A DNA stretch of 7,713 bases from an uncultured Slackia sp. (GTDB lineage Bacteria; Actinomycetota; Coriobacteriia; Coriobacteriales; Eggerthellaceae): positions 1 through 7,713 of the forward strand of contig USEQ01000053.1 of assembly GCA_900553655.1 (NCBI GenBank), written 5' to 3'. Below, one piece after another: positions 6,934-7,713 of the stretch (position 1 is its first letter; every line of letters begins with the position of its first letter). The notes under the pieces are model-generated. The model was given only the letters and a program-made list of their open reading frames with translations. It ran no database searches and was not told where the DNA came from. The translations under genes and the position numbers were made by a program.

Positions 6934-6973
6934 ACGCTTGAAGTATACCCTTGTGCATGCAAGCGTGCTTCAA
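6934..6973 (-). promoter_or_regulatory. Candidate promoter of the DUF554 gene with flanking inverted repeats
   Basis: On the minus strand a -10-like TATACT (6942-6947, 5 of 6 matches to TATAAT) lies 40 bases upstream of the ATG. No good -35 is found at normal spacing; TTGAAG (6968-6973) is 20 bases away. The -10 is bracketed by a perfect 7-bp inverted repeat, ACGCTTG (6934-6940) and CAAGCGT (6960-6966). An overlapping 6-bp one is TTGAAG (6938-6943) / CTTCAA (6968-6973). The placement fits a repressor operator, but the repeats are short. Confidence 0.35.
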
Positions 6974-6989
6974 AAGCGGCCCGTACGCA

Positions 6990-7018
6990 AAAGGAAGTGC
7001 GTCGTGCGCACTTCCTTT
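6990..7018 (-). terminator. Intrinsic terminator of the acidic membrane-anchored protein gene
   Basis: A perfect 12-bp stem, AAAGGAAGTGCG (6990-7001) with CGCACTTCCTTT (7007-7018), around a 5-base loop. It lies 29 bases beyond the stop codon of the minus-strand gene at the right edge. Read on the minus strand, the stem ends in TTTT (one base beyond the paired region), giving a short T-run. It insulates the downstream DUF554 gene. Confidence 0.78.
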
Positions 7019-7047
7019 CAAGGTGTACCTATGCTGCTGCTGAAGGC

Positions 7048-7713
7048 TTAGAACGTCGAGAAGACGTAATCCAGCTCTTCTTCGAGAGAGTCCTCGACAA
7101 TGCGCCACGTTCCGCCCTCATTGACCATGTCGAACGCTGCATAATAGTCGGTCATTGCGGTGCTCTCGGCCATGGCCTGACCATACAGCTCGCCAACCTT
7201 TGCCTTGGCGGTTTCGAGGTCGGCCGCGTCTGCCGCACCCGAGCTGATGTATTCATCGAGAAGGTCGTTAAAGAGCATGCCCATCTCGAAGAAATCACGC
7301 TCGGTGGTATCGACATACACCGTTGCCGTGGCTCCGTCGGAATCGATATAGACGCTATCAATAGAATAGTCGAAATCGGTCGTAGCCCATACGGCAACTT
7401 CATTGGGGTCGATGCCAAGGTCTCTCAGGCTCATATCTACGCCGTCGATGGTGACGAGGTCCTCATCGTCGTATTCGGCGCCAAGAGCGCTCAAAACTGC
7501 GGAGTCTGCGTTTTTGTACTTGTCAAGCTCGGTCGAAACAAGGTCGGCTATCGCCTGCTCCTCGGCGCCCATGTCCTCCGCAAGGGAAGAAGAGCCTGCG
7601 GGAACATCGGCGGAGGGAACGTAATCGCTTTCATAGGCGTTTATGCTGCCTATGATGCCCATGGTCAAAACGAACGAAAAAATAGCCCACAGGATAGAGA
7701 ACACGATGCCGAT
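7048..7713 (-). CDS. Membrane-anchored acidic protein of unknown function, N-terminus outside window
   Basis: Not recognised as a named family. The frame is open to the right edge. The first possible start (GTG at 7704) falls in the middle of a hydrophobic helix (IGIVFSILWAIFSFVLTMGIIGSI), so the true start is probably upstream. What is visible is one transmembrane segment, then a Ser/Asp/Glu-rich stalk (about residues 24-50 counted from the GTG), then a soluble acidic domain of about 165 residues. That domain has predicted alternating helix and strand (FDYSIDSVYIDSDGATATVYVDT) and ends in GGTWRIVEDSLEEELDYVF. The ending 'x-x-GGTWRIVxD' is typical of small NTF2-like or DUF4878-type extracytoplasmic domains, where a Trp strand closes the fold; this resemblance is tentative. 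It is probably a surface-exposed accessory or sensor protein. It is followed by its own terminator, so it is transcriptionally separate from the DUF554 gene. Confidence 0.7.
   Translation of the reverse strand: MGIVFSILWAIFSFVLTMGIIGSINAYESDYVPSADVPAGSSSLAEDMGAEEQAIADLVSTELDKYKNADSAVLSALGAEYDDEDLVTIDGVDMSLRDLGIDPNEVAVWATTDFDYSIDSVYIDSDGATATVYVDTTERDFFEMGMLFNDLLDEYISSGAADAADLETAKAKVGELYGQAMAESTAMTDYYAAFDMVNEGGTWRIVEDSLEEELDYVFSTF

Noticed and set aside
6902..7108. N-terminal extension of the DUF554 gene
   Set aside because: It would translate through the terminator hairpin at 6990-7018 and overlap the end of the upstream gene; family homology and a ribosome site both support the ATG at 6901.

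Overview
The window looks like chromosome of an anaerobic gut actinobacterium of the Eggerthellaceae/Coriobacteriia type. The evidence is the gene repertoire. A LuxR-family regulator is fused to a 12-helix membrane domain, and a Tat-exported, lipobox-bearing FAD 'fumarate reductase-like' flavoprotein with no heme or FMN domain lies beside it. Both families are strongly expanded in that group. Base composition is moderately GC-rich throughout, and I saw no block of clearly foreign composition. The genus assignment is inference.

Layout, left to right. (a) The 3' part of a small Cys-rich YgbA-type protein (+) enters from the left edge. (b) A 264-aa ZIP/GufA-type metal transporter (-) and a 397-aa class I PLP aminotransferase (+) diverge from a 118-bp intergenic region. 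The aminotransferase is followed by a 14-bp perfect hairpin. (c) A 547-aa membrane LuxR regulator (+) converges on a 572-aa flavoprotein reductase (-), with a strong hairpin terminator between them. (d) Upstream of the reductase on the same strand, behind a 148-bp gap containing a hairpin, is a 229-aa DUF554 membrane protein (-). (e) A further terminator separates it from a membrane-anchored, acidic protein of unknown function (-) whose 5' end is outside the window.

How the genes may work together. The regulator and the flavoprotein form a plausible sensor/effector pair. The regulator could sense a ligand at the membrane and control expression of an envelope reductase that uses that ligand as electron acceptor. 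By-eye comparison suggests that all four substrate and catalytic residues of classical fumarate reductase are replaced in this flavoprotein, so its substrate is probably not fumarate. The remaining genes (metal transporter, aminotransferase, YgbA-like, DUF554) look like ordinary chromosomal neighbours with no demonstrated link to the reductase. I found no tRNA, rRNA, CRISPR array, insertion sequence or attachment site. The window is almost fully explained by seven genes and their signals, and the least understood parts are the reductase's substrate and the regulator's ligand.
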